Assembly: GCA_038373865.1 (NCBI GenBank)
Contig: JAXGGA010002184.1
Location: forward strand, 1 to 64,000
DNA: 64,000 nt
From: Uloborus plumipes
Lineage: Eukaryota > Arthropoda > Arachnida > Araneae > Uloboridae
Direction of reading: 5' to 3'
In this document: positions 10,701 to 25,300 of the stretch, piece by piece
Layout of the letters: each line of letters starts with the position of its first letter
Numbering within the stretch: position 1 is the first letter of the stretch
Made by a program: the position numbers and the translations under genes
Notes under the pieces: generated by a model
What the model was told of the DNA's origin: nothing
What the model saw: the letters and a program-made list of their open reading frames with translations, nothing else
Database searches by the model: none

Positions 10701-13700
10701 GGATGCTTCATTACCGTATTTAAATTTTCAATTTGAACATTTTTTTCGTTCAACATTGAACCGTTCAAACAACCTTTCCCCACCTAATAACTTTTAAGTG
10801 AACCGTCGGAATTGAATAAACTTTTTTTTGTTCGAAAGATCTCGGAGAGGCTCCTTCCCATATTTCACTTTTCAATTTGAACAATTTTTCGTTCAATGAT
10901 GAACCGTTCAGAAAAAATTTTAACATGAGCGCCTACGGAGAAATTTAAATTGAATGTTGATTCTGAACTTCAAGGCGGATTTCCTTCAAACTAACTTTGT
11001 AAGAAAATGGTTTTGATAAATAATGTATTGTAAAGTACTTTTCTGAATAATCTTCTGTGAGGACTCTGATTCCGACTCCGACTCCGCAGACATGGCGGAA
11101 ATGCAGGCTCAGAAAAAAATGACTGACTGGGCAGACGATTTTTTGTTTATTTATTTATTTGTTTTGTTTAATTTATTATTATTATGATTTTTTTTTTTTT
11201 GGCAGACGATATATTTTTTTTTTGTTAACAAAAATTTTTCATTCACGAGAGCATTTTATTCTTTATTTATATTTGACAACTGGCAACGGATTAAAAATGA
11301 AATTCAAGACATTTTATTAACGAACGAGTTTTTTTTTTTTTTTCTTTCTTTGATAAAATGTGTTTTGAAGTTCTTTGTACTTTTATTTTATTTGTTTATT
11401 TTTTTTTCTTTTGAAAACGATTGTGGAATTTTTCTACGGAAGAACTATAACAGTTACATTCTTTAAAAGGTGCGACAAAACTTAATTGACTCGTTTATTT
11501 AATTTTTACGTGTCTATTTCATCTGAGGAGAGGGGTATATTTTGCTTTTAGAAATCAGCTTTAAGTGCTATAGAGGTATGTTTGACATAATTTTCAGTTT
11601 CAGATAATCAAGAGAATATTGATTAGATGCTAGAATGCCGATGTCGATGTACGGGAAAGTAGGCTCGTTTAGTTCTTGACAGAACTTCTTGTTTTTCCTG
11701 TGCTGCAGTTTCAGGGACTAATAAACGATAAATTAAAAAAAGTTAATAAATGCAAACAAAAGAAGTTGTGCAAATAACAATAAAACTTTTTCAAGTAAAA
11801 TAAAAATTTTACACTGCTCCTTCCCCAATAGTTTAAAGACAAAATTGCATACTGAGTACTTTTCCCCCATCTTTTCTGTACAACACGTATGTTTTAAAAA
11901 GGAAAACTTCAGAATATAAAAGGGATTACCCCTCACAAACACAAATCAGCCAACATTTCAGCAAAAGCTTTCGGTATTTGAACTCGGTTTTTCAGGACAA
12001 CATGCAGCATTTCTCCCTCCCTTTTAAAAATTAATTCATTGCATAATGCACTCAATTTCAAATGCCATGGTGGATCATACGCATTTTCAAGGGCGTATTT
12101 AAGGGGGGGGGCTGAGGGGGCCCGGGCTCCCCCCGAAATCGAGAAAGATTTTTTCAAAAGTAGGTGTTCGGTTCGTGCTTGCTCAAAAAAAAAAAGAAAA
12201 AAAATCCTTAAGAAAAAAGCCCACTCTCTATTAACATTGTTTTCATAGGTGTATATAAAAAGCATAGCCCCAGAGGGTCTTTCCCTCCTATACCCCCCCC
12301 CCCTCGCCTCGAAAAAAAAATTCGGATTTTTTTTTTAAATAAAGGTAGTTATTATTATTCGGTTTAAGGTAACTCTTAAATTATTTGCATACTTTTAGCT
12401 TGAAATACATAAATAAATAAATACTTATTGCTAATAATAATTCGTTAGATGGCACCAGGCAGTGGTGCAGCCCAAGAGGGTCAGGAAGCCCTTGCGCTTT
12501 ACTCAAGAGAAAAAAGAACGTGTTGTGGGAAAATGAAGATATTTCAATTAGAAAACACATAGAAAAAATCCTAATCATTTTGAAGAGAAATCTTTAAATG
12601 AAAAATATTCAACACATGTAGATTATTATTCAGCAAATTACTTTTCTCTCTCTCTTCTCATTCCCTTTTTTTCTAGTCAGGCAGAAAATAAGAGTCTTTA
12701 AAATAATGCTACCCTCAATAAATTTAAAATAAAGTGTAATCATTCCTCCCCGGCAAGAAATTTAAAATAAAGTGTAAGTATTCCTCCTAGAAAGAAATTT
12801 AAAATGAAGTGCAATCATTTTCGGTTTCATTTTTTTCACAAATAATTTCCAAGCTTTCAGCTGAACAAAAAAAAAAAAAAAAAAAAAAAAAATCGAAAAG
12901 AGGTAGAAGGCCGAGCTTGAAGGGGCACGAATTTTCAATCTCTTTACAAGTGGTGAAATTAAAGAATAGAATGCCTTCTCAGTGGCGGGTTTAGGGTAGG
13001 AAGTCGAGGCCTGTATATCCGCTAGGGCTGCGACATCGATGTCGATGTTTTGGAAACATCGATGTTTTTGCTAAAGCATCGATGTTTTTACCATCGATGT
13101 TTGAGGGTCGATGTTTTCCCAACATCGATGTTTTGGGTTCGATGTTTTTTTCGATGTCGATGTTTTATAATCCAGCAAAAAAAGCTTGATAAAATGTACG
13201 ATATGCAGACGTATTAGGAAGTTTTCATCCTTAATTAGAAGTTTCAGTATAAATCTCATTAGTAAAAATTTTCTATTATTATTACTGATGTTTTACTCTC
13301 GATGTTTCTAAAACATTTCTAATTTGCTTTCGCCATTTTTTTTATTTATTTCATTATTATTCTTTATGTGAATGTTTTAGATTTCAGCAAAAAAAAAAGA
13401 AAAAAAGATATGCAGCCAAAAGTTACATCGTTAATCAGCCGTTATACTATTCAATTTCGTTGGTAGACGTTTTTGATAGTTACCATCTATGTTTTAAGGT
13501 CGATGTCTTTTAATGATCACTGTTTCGCGTTCGATGTTTTTTCTTTCGATTTCTGCTTTACACTTCATTAAAAAGCAATAAAATATACAATAAAAAAGAT
13601 TCATCTTTAGCTCTTACAATATCTATCGTATTGAAATAGTTTTTTTTTTAATTACTACCGATGATTTACGGTCAAAGATTTTTAAACATCGTTGTTTTTA

Positions 13701-16700
13701 TTTTGCTTTAGAATTTTTTTCGATAACGGTGTTTTACATTTCAACAAAAGAAGTTTCATAAAAATATGCGATAAATAAAAATTATACAGTCAGTTGCAGT
13801 ATATCTATCTCACAAAAAAGTTTTCTATAATTGACATTGATATCATACGGTTGATGTTTTTCAGGAGACAAAAGATAAATCTAATTGAGTGATATAAAGA
13901 GACGCAATGTATTGTGGAATTATCGTATTACTGTACATTTAAATGTGTAAGTAATTTTTATAAAAAAAGATCGATGTTTTGAAACATCGATATTTGAAAA
14001 CATCGATGTATTTTGGTCGATGTATCAATACCATCGATGTCTTAATTTCGAAACATCGATGTTTTAAAACATCGATGTTTTGCCTTCGATGTCGCACCCC
14101 TAATATCCGCCAAGAATGAATTCAAAGAAAGATCATGACACCCCTTAAACTTAAAGAATCCAAAGAGATCTTAAAATTTCGTTTTTACAATTGTAATGCG
14201 TGTAATTTAATTGCAGTTTTAAGACTTCAATATCCAAAAATTTTCGGAAGAGAGTTCTTTTGGCCCTTCTTCTTCAATACCTTGGTCAAACATTGCCTCA
14301 AATGCCATTTTAGAGATTTAAAATTCAAACAGTTAAGTTAACGGTAGTTGATATCCCCATTACTTTTCTATAGTCTTCAGCTCTAAAATGTGTTTTTAGA
14401 AAGAGAGAGTTCTCGAATTACAGTCTTTATAACCAAAATTTTCCGAAAGAGTCCCTAAATCTTTTTATTATCCTAAATGTTGTCAGACAAAGCCTTAATC
14501 AACATATTTTAAAAATTATCAAACGAAAAAACTTTGTTTAAGAAGTAGATTACATCAATGCAATGTGTTGAATAGTTTTAAGAGGGGTCCTTATCTTTGG
14601 TTATTGTGAAACTGATTAGGACTAGTTTAGATGTGCTCAGAGTCTATTGCTGATCATAACTTTTTTATTTTTATCTCTCTCTGTCTGTAGTTATCAATCT
14701 ATATCTATACAAGGAAGTGTTTGCGATAGGTATGGTATCTATTTCTCTAACTATCAATTTATGTCTATTTCTATACATGTATCAATTGATATCTATCCGA
14801 ATCAGATGTCTACCAAAAGAGAAAATTTGTGATATGCAATTCTCCTGACCCCATTGCGTTTTCAACCCCCCCCCCCGCCCCCGGGCTTAACATCCTTTGC
14901 GTTCTTATTAAGTTATCCCTTTAATCCAGCTTTTCTTTTATTGTTTATCTTACTTCAAATACACCAATGACTTATATCCCTCACCTATTGTCTTCTCTTA
15001 TTCCTACAGTCGAAGCATTTTTGGTTGATTGTAAATGTTTCCTTAAACGCTATGATTCATCTATTTATAGGCAATAAACATCAAGCTCTCCAGAGGGTTC
15101 ATGCATCAAATTTTCTGTTGGAACAGATTTCAACAATAGTGTTGTATGTAATTAAATGCGGTATATTTGCCGTTACATAAAAGACAACTTTTTAAACCCT
15201 TGAAATAGAAGGAAAACATGGCTGACAAGCACCGGAAATAAAACCGAACATTCATCGATCGTGTATTAATTGTCGGTGTATCGATGGGGTTTCTTCAGTT
15301 GTCGGCTGAGTACTGAGCAATAAAGTAAAGCAAATTTGGAGAAAAAGAATGTTTCACTTTTGTCGAATATATTTATCTTAAAGAAGACGTTAATACTTCT
15401 AATGAAATAAAATTTAATGTAGAAAAGTCGCGTCTCGATAACTCGAAGTCCTCAAGGGATTGTCTCGCAGCTTCGAGTTATAGAACGTTCCCAAAAGTTT
15501 GGGACCCAATGAAAACTTTGTGATAAAGGCTTCGAATTATCGAGACTCCATTGTACTTTAATAACAGTTAAATTGAGTCTTCACGTTACCCTAAACTTGT
15601 AGAAAATATTCATTTTTGGAGTTTTCCTCGAATCAGTGTAAAAAACTGAATTGCAGCAACCTAAGTCTAATTTTTTCCACTTCCTTTTTTCCTGTTTAAA
15701 AGTGTCATGCTTCACCTTATCCCCTCTCCTTATCACGTGGTACGCTATATTACATTTAAGCATATCCCCATTTATTCAAAAAATAAAAAAATAAACGATT
15801 GTTGTCGAAATAAGTTTTCTTCCTGTGAAGCATCTTTGTTTACAGTTTTGCAAGTGCCATGCTGCCATGTGTATAAAATATCATCAATTTTCTAATTGCC
15901 CAGCCCAGTGCCAACCATAATGAGGCTGGCTATACTAAAACATAAGATTAAGCATTTAGCTTCGTTATTGTAATACCTGTTCGTGCACAGGATTGGCGCT
16001 GCCTTCTTGGCAGGCTTATACTCTTAAATGGTCTTATACCTCAACGATCCATTTGTTCGCAAGTTATTTCGTTCTTTCTGTCGTCTCTTCAATACTCTAG
16101 GATCTCATCTGTATTCCATGGGCTTATTTACGGGTCACACGGTTAATGAAGCTCTCCTGCCAAGAGAAAGCTCGGTTCCAGACCAGAGAAGCATGGAAGA
16201 TATTTGCTTTTTAGGTCAATAACCATTATTACTTCTGGTTAAAATCAGCAGGTTTCTTCCCTGCCTCTCTCACGCCGTCTGTGATTTTTCTTGTGAGAAA
16301 TTCCAAGGTAAATTGGTAGGAAATCCTTGCCTTTTACGCTCGGTAATTCTTCCCTCAGGGAGTAAGAATTTCTGATGATAACGTTTTCGTGGATGACCAG
16401 TTTCGCTTTCGCTTTAATGTATATGACTGCTTTGTGATGCGGTAACTTGAATTTCAACGAATAGGAGTTGTATTCAAATTTGTTTTTTTTTTTTTTTGCT
16501 GTTCTTTGGGTTAAAGCATTTAACCTCTTGTTTATACTGGTTTATTCATGTATCGTAGTGATTTTTTAAGCGGTTATATGGATTCTGAGGGTGAGGGAGT
16601 CTCGAGCGTTAATTTTGGTGAGGGAGGAATTCTTGAGTTGCCGAATGGAACTCTGAATTTTACTGAATGATAAAATACGAGCATAGTCACAAACCTGCAT

Positions 16701-19275
16701 TTAATAAGAGAGACAGTAGGTATAATTAATGAAAAAAAAAGTGTCATGTTGCAGTACTGCGTCCAATAATTGTCGAATGATAGGAAAAAAAAATTCCACA
16801 TAAAGAAGTTTTTGGGAAGTCTCAGTGACCTTCCATTGAGATGCTCTTGCTTGAGAGGTTCACTCCTTGCTCCAATGAGAAATCAGGAAAGGAGAAAAAC
16901 TATAAAAGATAAATTGAACTGATGATTAAAAATGTAAGAAGGAATCTTTCAGAGTAGTTTCAAGTTCGAACTTTCATAATTTCTACTCTTTCAAAAGTGC
17001 ATAAATGTGCTTAAAATAAGTTTTTTCCTAAATCTGTTAGTGCCTTTCCACAGGGTACACAAAGGAAGGATTTTGAAAAATTCTATCGAGTTTACGGTCA
17101 GTGCGAAGAAATTAGTAGCTTATCAAATTTTGTGCAATCCAGTTTCAGTTAGTTTTTTTAACACTTCGTAGAGAAGACGCATTCGAATTGGCAATAAGTG
17201 TACTGGAAGGCAAATGCCTATTTCTTACCCCCCGAGAAGCTATCATTTGACTCTGTCAGGAGTGGCTTTTATTTGACAAACAAGACTTTAGACATGCTGC
17301 TCATGATGTCGAAAGGGGTTGATTATCATTTGAACTTATGACGGATTTACTATATCGCAACTGTCGGAATTGCGAGGGGCTCCTCGACCCATAAATTACC
17401 CGAACTAGATTCAAAAATGCTCACAATAAATGTGTTACATATTTCTATGACATGCAAAGATGTTTCCAAAAATCCGTTGCGGCAGCTCCACTCGCTTGTA
17501 AATCTACTATTGATTTTTAATGTGTGCCGCTCCACAAACGGTTCGCACCTTGAAAAAACTGACAGATTTAGTTGTCGCAACTGCAAGGGGCCCTCACGAC
17601 CGTAAGGTCCCTGAGTTGGACATACGTCTGTGACAGACAAGGTGGCCCCTCAAAATGCATTGTTCCCCTAAACTTATAAATCGGTTATTGCTACTAAATA
17701 TTTTAGAATTTTGATTTATGAACCTTTGAGTGCAAGTTTATGAGGACATGTATTGAGTACTTTAATCGAATTTTATGATTATATTAAAATTTTTTGCTTC
17801 AAAATCCAGTAGTTCTGTTATGGTCGGCCCGTATAATGCTCTGTATATAATATTGCACAGGCGAACTTTCTGGCAGATTATAAAAGAGTCATTAAACCTT
17901 TGAGAAAGCACAAAAATAGTCACAAAAGGAGAAATGTCGAAATCTGAAGACGGATTTGGTTCTTTCAACTATTTCCATGGGAAGGGTTACTTGTTATTCC
18001 AACTGCCATTAGCGACTCTTGCGCCAAAGAAAGAAGGAAAAGAAAATTATTTTTCATTCTCGTAAGTGTTTCGTAAAGACCCTCATGTTTTTGCAATTAT
18101 TTCTATGGGAAATTTCTTTTCAGAATTTTACATGTACAATGCTTTTTCGAAATGTATTTGATGTTTTGTTCCCCTTGGTAAATTTAAAAGTTCTTTTTAT
18201 CTCGTTAAACCTGAAATGTAGTTGGCAAAGAGTTTTCTTTTTTTGGGGGAGGAAAAGAAACACCTTGGAAATTGGGATTTTGATCTGAAAAACCCACAGA
18301 AGCTTTCTGTTTTCAAATAGAAAAAAGTGTTCTCATACATTTGAATTATTTCAGGAAAATCGAGTTCAAAGGAGGCTGCGTGTTTTCAGAAAAATGCAAC
18401 TGCTTCTTGCCGGAAGCTAATCTTTTACCACCTGTAGGTTTTTTGTATTTATATATGAAACTGATATCTGTTCAGTGTATCATTAAAAGTTTCGGCCTAT
18501 CTGTGATTTGTTATTATAAAGATCACATGGAAAACTTACTTTTATCTCTTTCAAGCAAATCAACTTCATATCTTTTCTTAACATCAACAATGTTTAAGTC
18601 GCTTAAACACTTGCGTTATTACTGATGTAGCTCAGTCTTACCAAGATAACTTTATTTACCGAGAAATTAGGTAAGTTTTTAAACCTAATTTCTAAGTGTT
18701 TTGAAAGTAAGTGCAATGCACTCTTCCCAGAAAATTATTTTCCCAATGAGGGCATCAAAATGCATAAAGAAAATCTTCCCCATTTGGTGGTCACTGATGG
18801 ATAGAAACACTTCGAAGTTCGAGAAATTGTCCAATGAGTTCTGAACTTTTTTTAGTTTTTATTTTTAACCTGAACTTAGTATTCTTGTAGCTCGGTATTT
18901 TGACTGAACGTGTTTCTTCTACATTCAGTAATAAGTGTTGTATTTAGTAAAATTTTCGTGTATTGAAATAAAAATTTAGCGTCGCATAAAATTGTGTGGG
19001 GGGAGGGGGGGGAGTTATTATGCTCTGTTCCTTTTTCGTATATTGCTGTCTTCCAAAATGTTTTCTTGCTTCGAAAAAAATCCCTAGCTATTTCGCTGTG
19101 CTGAAAAACTGAAGAGTAGTAGTGTTGAAAATCAGCTGAAAATGTTTTAGATTTAAATAAACTTTTCTTTTAATGTCCCTTCTGCAAAAAAAAAAAGTTT
19201 TTTTCTTTGTTTGTATTCATTGTTTTATTTTTATCATATTTTTTATGTGGAAAGATCTCAAAAGCTTTGGCAAAG

Positions 19276-19373
<98 letters not shown>

Positions 19374-22300
19374 TTATTTATTTTTTCTTTTTATTCTTTT
19401 CTTTTTTGAAAAAACACATTATTTTCAACCCAACCACAATCACATCTTCAAATTTGAAATTACGAAGCAAACTTATTTGAAACTTTATTTAAAATTCAGT
19501 TACTGCACGCAATCTGTAACACTCCCAAACAGACACCGTTCCGTTCCGTATGAAACCTCAAAACAATGTCCGTGCTTTCGTACATACATAGATAGGTCAT
19601 GCGACTGAGCCGTGGTCGCCATTACGTCATTCAGATACAGAGCATTGCTCTATCTGCTCCCTTGCAGAACTTCCTGTCGTTCTCCATTCCCATCCCTTTT
19701 CGCGAAATGTGCATTGATTTATTCTGCCATCGTCCTTGTGTTCTTGACGTGTTAGAAGGTATTTTTATTGTCGCGTGGCGGAATTTAGCGCAATATGTTT
19801 GCGTAATATAGCGAAATCTAAAAATATCTTTGGAGGTTTGTTTTGTTGAAGATCACAATGCTCGAAGTTGTTGGTTTGTTTTGTTTTGGAATCTGAAAAC
19901 TTTCCCAAAGTTTATAAGGTGATGGTTGGGTTGTTCTGGAACAATACAGAGAATATTTCGCAAATTGTTTTAGTTTGCTGTTTTCAAGATACGCCTTTTG
20001 AAGTGTATTTCGCACATGGAAAATCAGACATACGCATTCCGATTTAGTTTAGTTTCTCGCTGTATGTTTTTTAGTTTCGCACAGCAGAAGTGGGAGAGGG
20101 AAGCCTTAAATATTATTACATATGAACCGTTTTTTACTAATATACAATTTCAGGCTTTCTTTTCATCTAATGGTTATCTAAAAAAAGTACTGTTGGCGAA
20201 GCAAAGAATGATTAAGCGCTAAACCATTCACTCAATTGAAAAAAAAAATCATTTTAATGACGTTGACGTACTTAAACTTTGAAAATGATTTTGATATGCA
20301 AGTCCTGAAAAATATTTAAAAAAATAACTTGTAATGTACGTCGTATCTGCAGAAACACTTGTCAAGACGTATCTTGAGATCTTGAGAACATATTTGTTTT
20401 TTGAAATTTATTTTGAGAAACTATTTTTGTCTCATTAGCCGTCACTGTTTCTATACTAGCTTCAACCACTGTGAGAGCCCTTAATACTCAGCGTTGCCAA
20501 AATAAAAACAGCCCAGAAAAAAAAAAATCTTATATTTTCCTCCCTATACACGAATTATGATGGAAAAGTCCAAGTGACAAATGTTTAAGTTCACAGTACT
20601 ACCAGACAAACATTTGACAATATAAAAGCATGGTAAAAGTTTTTTGTGTATGGAACGTTTATCCACGGGTAATCGAAGCTGATGTAGTGTAAAAATATTG
20701 TACTTTTTATTTACTTTAATTTTTAGAAAATTACTTAAAAAATATTATGAGCCATCAAAATAATAATTGATTTTACAGTTTGTCTTATTAATAATACAGT
20801 TAATGGCTATTATTGCTAACAGTCCGTTTTGTTAATTTTTGCGACAGTTGACTTTCTAAATTTTATGCCTACAATGCATTTTTTGTGTGCAGTGCATTCG
20901 ACTCCACCTCCACCCCTTCTTATTTTTGTTTTAGACTATCGCGTTTTCTAGTAAAATTTGAATAATATTTCAACTAGCAATTTTCACCAAAAATTCTGCT
21001 CTTTGTTGCGAGGTTTCGTTGACTGAAATTTAACGATTCGATTATTCAGGCTTTTATGATAAGGATTAACCTAAATGGAAGTTTAAAAAAATCAGCCTCG
21101 AATGGTAAGGGCTGAATTATTTAAGTTTTATTGATCGTGACTGGATTGTTTAAATCTTCTATGACTGAAATGTTTCGGATTGAAGTTTTATGGAACCTCA
21201 GTTTCTCGACAATTCACGGGACCACGAAAATATGTCAAGTTAAGCGGGTGTTAAAACTTTCCGAGATTCCGTAATTTCAACTATTGTAGTGTTTACTATA
21301 TTGCTTATTTAGTAGTGCTTATCATCAACGTTATGAAAATTAATTTTAGTATGTGATTTTTCTTTTTTTTCTCCCTTTCTTGCTTCCTTTTTTTTTTTCT
21401 TCGCTTGAAAAGAAAATAACAAATAAATAGGGCAATTTTGAGTAGCTTATTAGGAACGAACCCACAAGTTTTGAAAAGAGATGAAGAGTTCCTTATCAAA
21501 GAGAGCATTAAATAAAATACCCATGTTTTTTTTATTTTTATTTTTTAAAGAAGTCTGTACGAAATACTTGATAAGAACACGTTTTGCACGAAGCTATTTT
21601 TGTCAAACTAAATTCTCGCGACACTTCCCGTTCCTCACATCCTTTTCTTGAGCCACTTCTCACACAGCTTCGTAAGGCAAAAATAACAGTAATTTACCAT
21701 TGATACTCGATCGGGAAGAACTTGTCCTTGAATGAAATAGCGGTCATTCCTACAAATGGCTGTTCTTCACGCGACGATCCTGAAATATTTCACAGTTCGC
21801 CTTCGATCCATTAGTCAAGGTTGAAGTCGCCCGAAGAAAGGCAAATCTCTGAACTATAAAAACCCTATCTTTTTCAAAAAAAAAAAAAAAAAAACTACAA
21901 CTTGTTGAAGCACACGCGTTAGCATTATGTTTCAAATGATGTATCTTATCAGATCGGAGAGTTCTAATAATACCCCTAATGTACAATTTGCTTGTTATAA
22001 TCCTCCATTAATCCTTGCTAATAGTCTTGTAGAGGTATTCTACCCGAAAAGTTACAGTTCGATTCGATATTATTGGGAAAAAAATTTACGATTTCAGTTT
22101 TATTTTATTGGTTTTTCTACCTAAAGCTCGTCAGAGCGAAAGAAACGGAAGAACATTTTATCTTATTCTTCCGGGCAGTACTGTAAAAACATCATTTACT
22201 GTTTCAGAATCTCGCACGTCACAAATTTATTATTGCTTTAAATTTACAGTTGGATATTATCAGAGCCTGATTACCACATCGGCCTGCGTGTCCTGGGCAC

Positions 22301-25300
22301 CACAATCACAGGACGCAGGGGCACTAAAATAGGACATATTTTGTTATTCCTTCCTTTTTTTTTGACACTATTACAATTTTTAAAATGTCTCTTGTGGGAT
22401 TTCTTGTGGAAGGTGCAGCAGCAAATTGTACCAAGACCTGGGAATCATCAATTGATTGGGCCCTGGTTACCATAAAATTTTAGTATCAAATCCCATTATG
22501 AATGAACAAATTCTTTGCAACGTGTATTGAGCATTTCGTTGTGTGTCAAGAGGAGTTCCTATTGGGGAAAGGGGGATATATTAGTGAGTAACGCTGCTGA
22601 AGATGTTAATCTGTTTCTTGCGATATATTTTGTTTATTCATCTGTAAAAAGGGCGAAGAAATTTTTAGTCGAACCTGCCCTATCTCAAAAACCTTGCTTT
22701 TTGCCATGTTTGTCTCGAACAAATTTTCCTGGAAACCTCTGTATTTCGAATTCCTGCTACGCTACCATTTTCGAGTCATATCAACAACGATCTTGATCAA
22801 TAGCAGAAGTTAGAGACAGAAAGCATTCTTTGCTGTCTCAGAAGTCATATAGTCTTCTAAGTTTTGTGAAACATGCATCAAGGGCGAAACTTTGTACAAA
22901 GAGTAAGTTTTTTAGAAGTTGCATCCACTTAGAAACTGTTCAGAAAGGTGGTATATTACTGAAAACGCATCGTGAATTAAATTTTCGGTTCATTGATTAT
23001 AGTTATTTTGAGGTTCTCTCTCGGGTTTGTGTAGGTTTGTGCTGCTCTATAATTCAAATTGTTTCTATTGAGGATGTAATGAAAATTTCAGCTTTTTTGA
23101 ATGAGAATAACTGGATGGTTATTTTCGTCCCCAATGGTTTGCATGAACGTGTTGTAGATACAATCATTAAAATTAGCAAAGTATGTAAAATGTTTAACAA
23201 TATAAATGCAAAAGAACATGTTAATTCGTTGCCTTTGTGCCAATTGCTTATGTTTATAATGTTATCAAAACTTTTCTATCTCGAAACCACCTAATCTTGA
23301 ATTTTTCCCCTGTCCCGTCATATTCGAAATAGACATGTTTGACTGTGCTTGAAAAAACATCTTTCCGTTTGAGGAGATTTCTTATGAAGTTCATTACATT
23401 GATTTTTTTCTCGAGAAATACATTTTGAAGTTTTTTGAGAACTAATAACTCTGTAAGTGCGGAGGTCGATGATCTTGTTCCTTTTGATGACATTAAACAT
23501 GTGATCCGTGAACTGTCTGAACATCGACTGACAGTCGGTTAAAACGTCAAATAAATTTGCTCTCTTTATCCCTCTGCGGAAAATTTTAAATAATCGAAGA
23601 TAATGTTTGAATAGACTTGTATTGTACGAAGTCAACGAGTTTGAACCTTTCTTTTTGCATTTAAAAGTTTTCATATTGAATTTCAGCGGTATATCGTGCA
23701 GTATAGCCCTCCTACCCCCCACACACATTGAGTCTATACTACGTCAGCCTCACGTAGTGTTCTTTCCATGACATTGAGGCCGTTTCATACAAATTGATAA
23801 AACTAACACGTTTAAATATGAGTATTTTCCAACAAAGATTACGATTAACAATGAATTATCGATGTAAGGCTCACCTTTTTCCATTTTAGCATGAAATTAG
23901 TTTTATATGCTCATGTGGATAAAATTAATTCAAATAATTTTTTTACAGCTATGTTGTAATTTTTAAGCACCCGGGCAACGCCGTGTAATAAGCTAGTTTA
24001 ACAATAAATGACATTCCGGCATTTAAAAATTACAATCTTGCAATTGTACAATCCTAATTTGCCGAATCACTGGACAAAATTTGCCAAATGAAGAAATTTT
24101 TGGAAGGTCACAGGGACCCTCCCGTGACCTCTCATCGGGGCGCTCCTGGTCAGGACGTAGAATGTTTTGTAGAAATTTCATAAGAGAGGTAAGAAAATCT
24201 TTTTGGAAGTAAGTTACGGCTACAAGCTTGTGTGTATTGAAACAAAATTTTATGTTAAGGTAGTCTGTGATAGAAGGGGAAGATCGAGCGCGCGCGCGCA
24301 TGACATTTTGAGAACCCAGCATAGAATGTTTTGTAGTTTAGTCCCATGAATTGTCATTTATACTGCAATTTTGTCCTTAAAAATGTTATTTTATAGAAAA
24401 ACCGTAATTTTTGAGCGAATTTATGACTTAATTTCTATGTTAGATACAATTTTTTATTTTACAGTTCCGTGCTTTTAGTTATAGAAGTAAATAATTGGTA
24501 AATTCCAAAAGTGTGAGGTAATTAAAACCATCTGTTCACTCCAGAACTTCGCTCGCTTTTCGTTGTTCGACAGAACATATGTTAAATTAAAGATTATCGC
24601 TTTTATAAGAACTGTTAACTCTTGAGTTAATTATGTTGCTATCTATTTTTAAACATAAATGGCGTCTGATCAATTGTTTAACTAATGAAATTTACCATTG
24701 GTGAAAAACTGAATCGTTTTTACCTTACACATTTTAAAAAATATTTTATTTATTTCTATTTCGTTGAATTAATCCTTGTTTTAGATGCGGTGAAAACATA
24801 TTAACTTCCTCTGTTTTGCTACATTGTATATCAGCCGTTTCTAGCGTTTGTGGCGGACTGGGTGCAGTTCATTTTACACAACCGCAGCACAATACACTTT
24901 TAAAATGCACCTTTTGTTGTCTACCGGCAGTCCTCTGCATTTACTTATTTTTTTGTTTCTGGGTATTTAGGTCAATTCCCTTTGTAACGCATCGCTAGCA
25001 AGAGGTCATTTGACTCAGGCCGGCCATTTTTTTTATTGTTTCGTTCTCGCGTTCGTTATCGTGTAGGTAAAAATGGAAAGCTTTTCCGCAAATTGCTGAC
25101 GCCTGCAGAAGATAGATTTTTTATTCTTTCTGAATGATGGATGCATGTATCATTTGGGGCAATCTGTATTTAAATTGCTAACATCTTCATTGTATGGGCA
25201 TTAAAGTGCTTCCGTATTGTTTTAATCCGATTCGATCGCTCGCCATTTGTTTTGCTGAGCTGCCTTTGATGCTTATAGAGATCAATATCCATCATGCTTG

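Noticed and set aside
10002..10936. Regular repeats considered as a CRISPR-like array
   Set aside because: Units are contiguous or nearly so with no unique spacers, and the DNA is eukaryotic.
19173..19608. Three overlapping Ile-Tyr-rich open frames
   Set aside because: They translate the (TA)n microsatellite.
22260..22480. GCCTGCGTGTCCTGGGCACC patch considered as a hAT-type element
   Set aside because: It has CAGAGCCTGATTACC- and GGGCCCTGGTTACC-like strings but no consistent inverted ends or TSD.
22830..23294. 154-codon open frame in intron 1
   Set aside because: No recognisable family or motif, AT-driven composition and no splice partner. It is within the range of chance for 64 kb on six frames.
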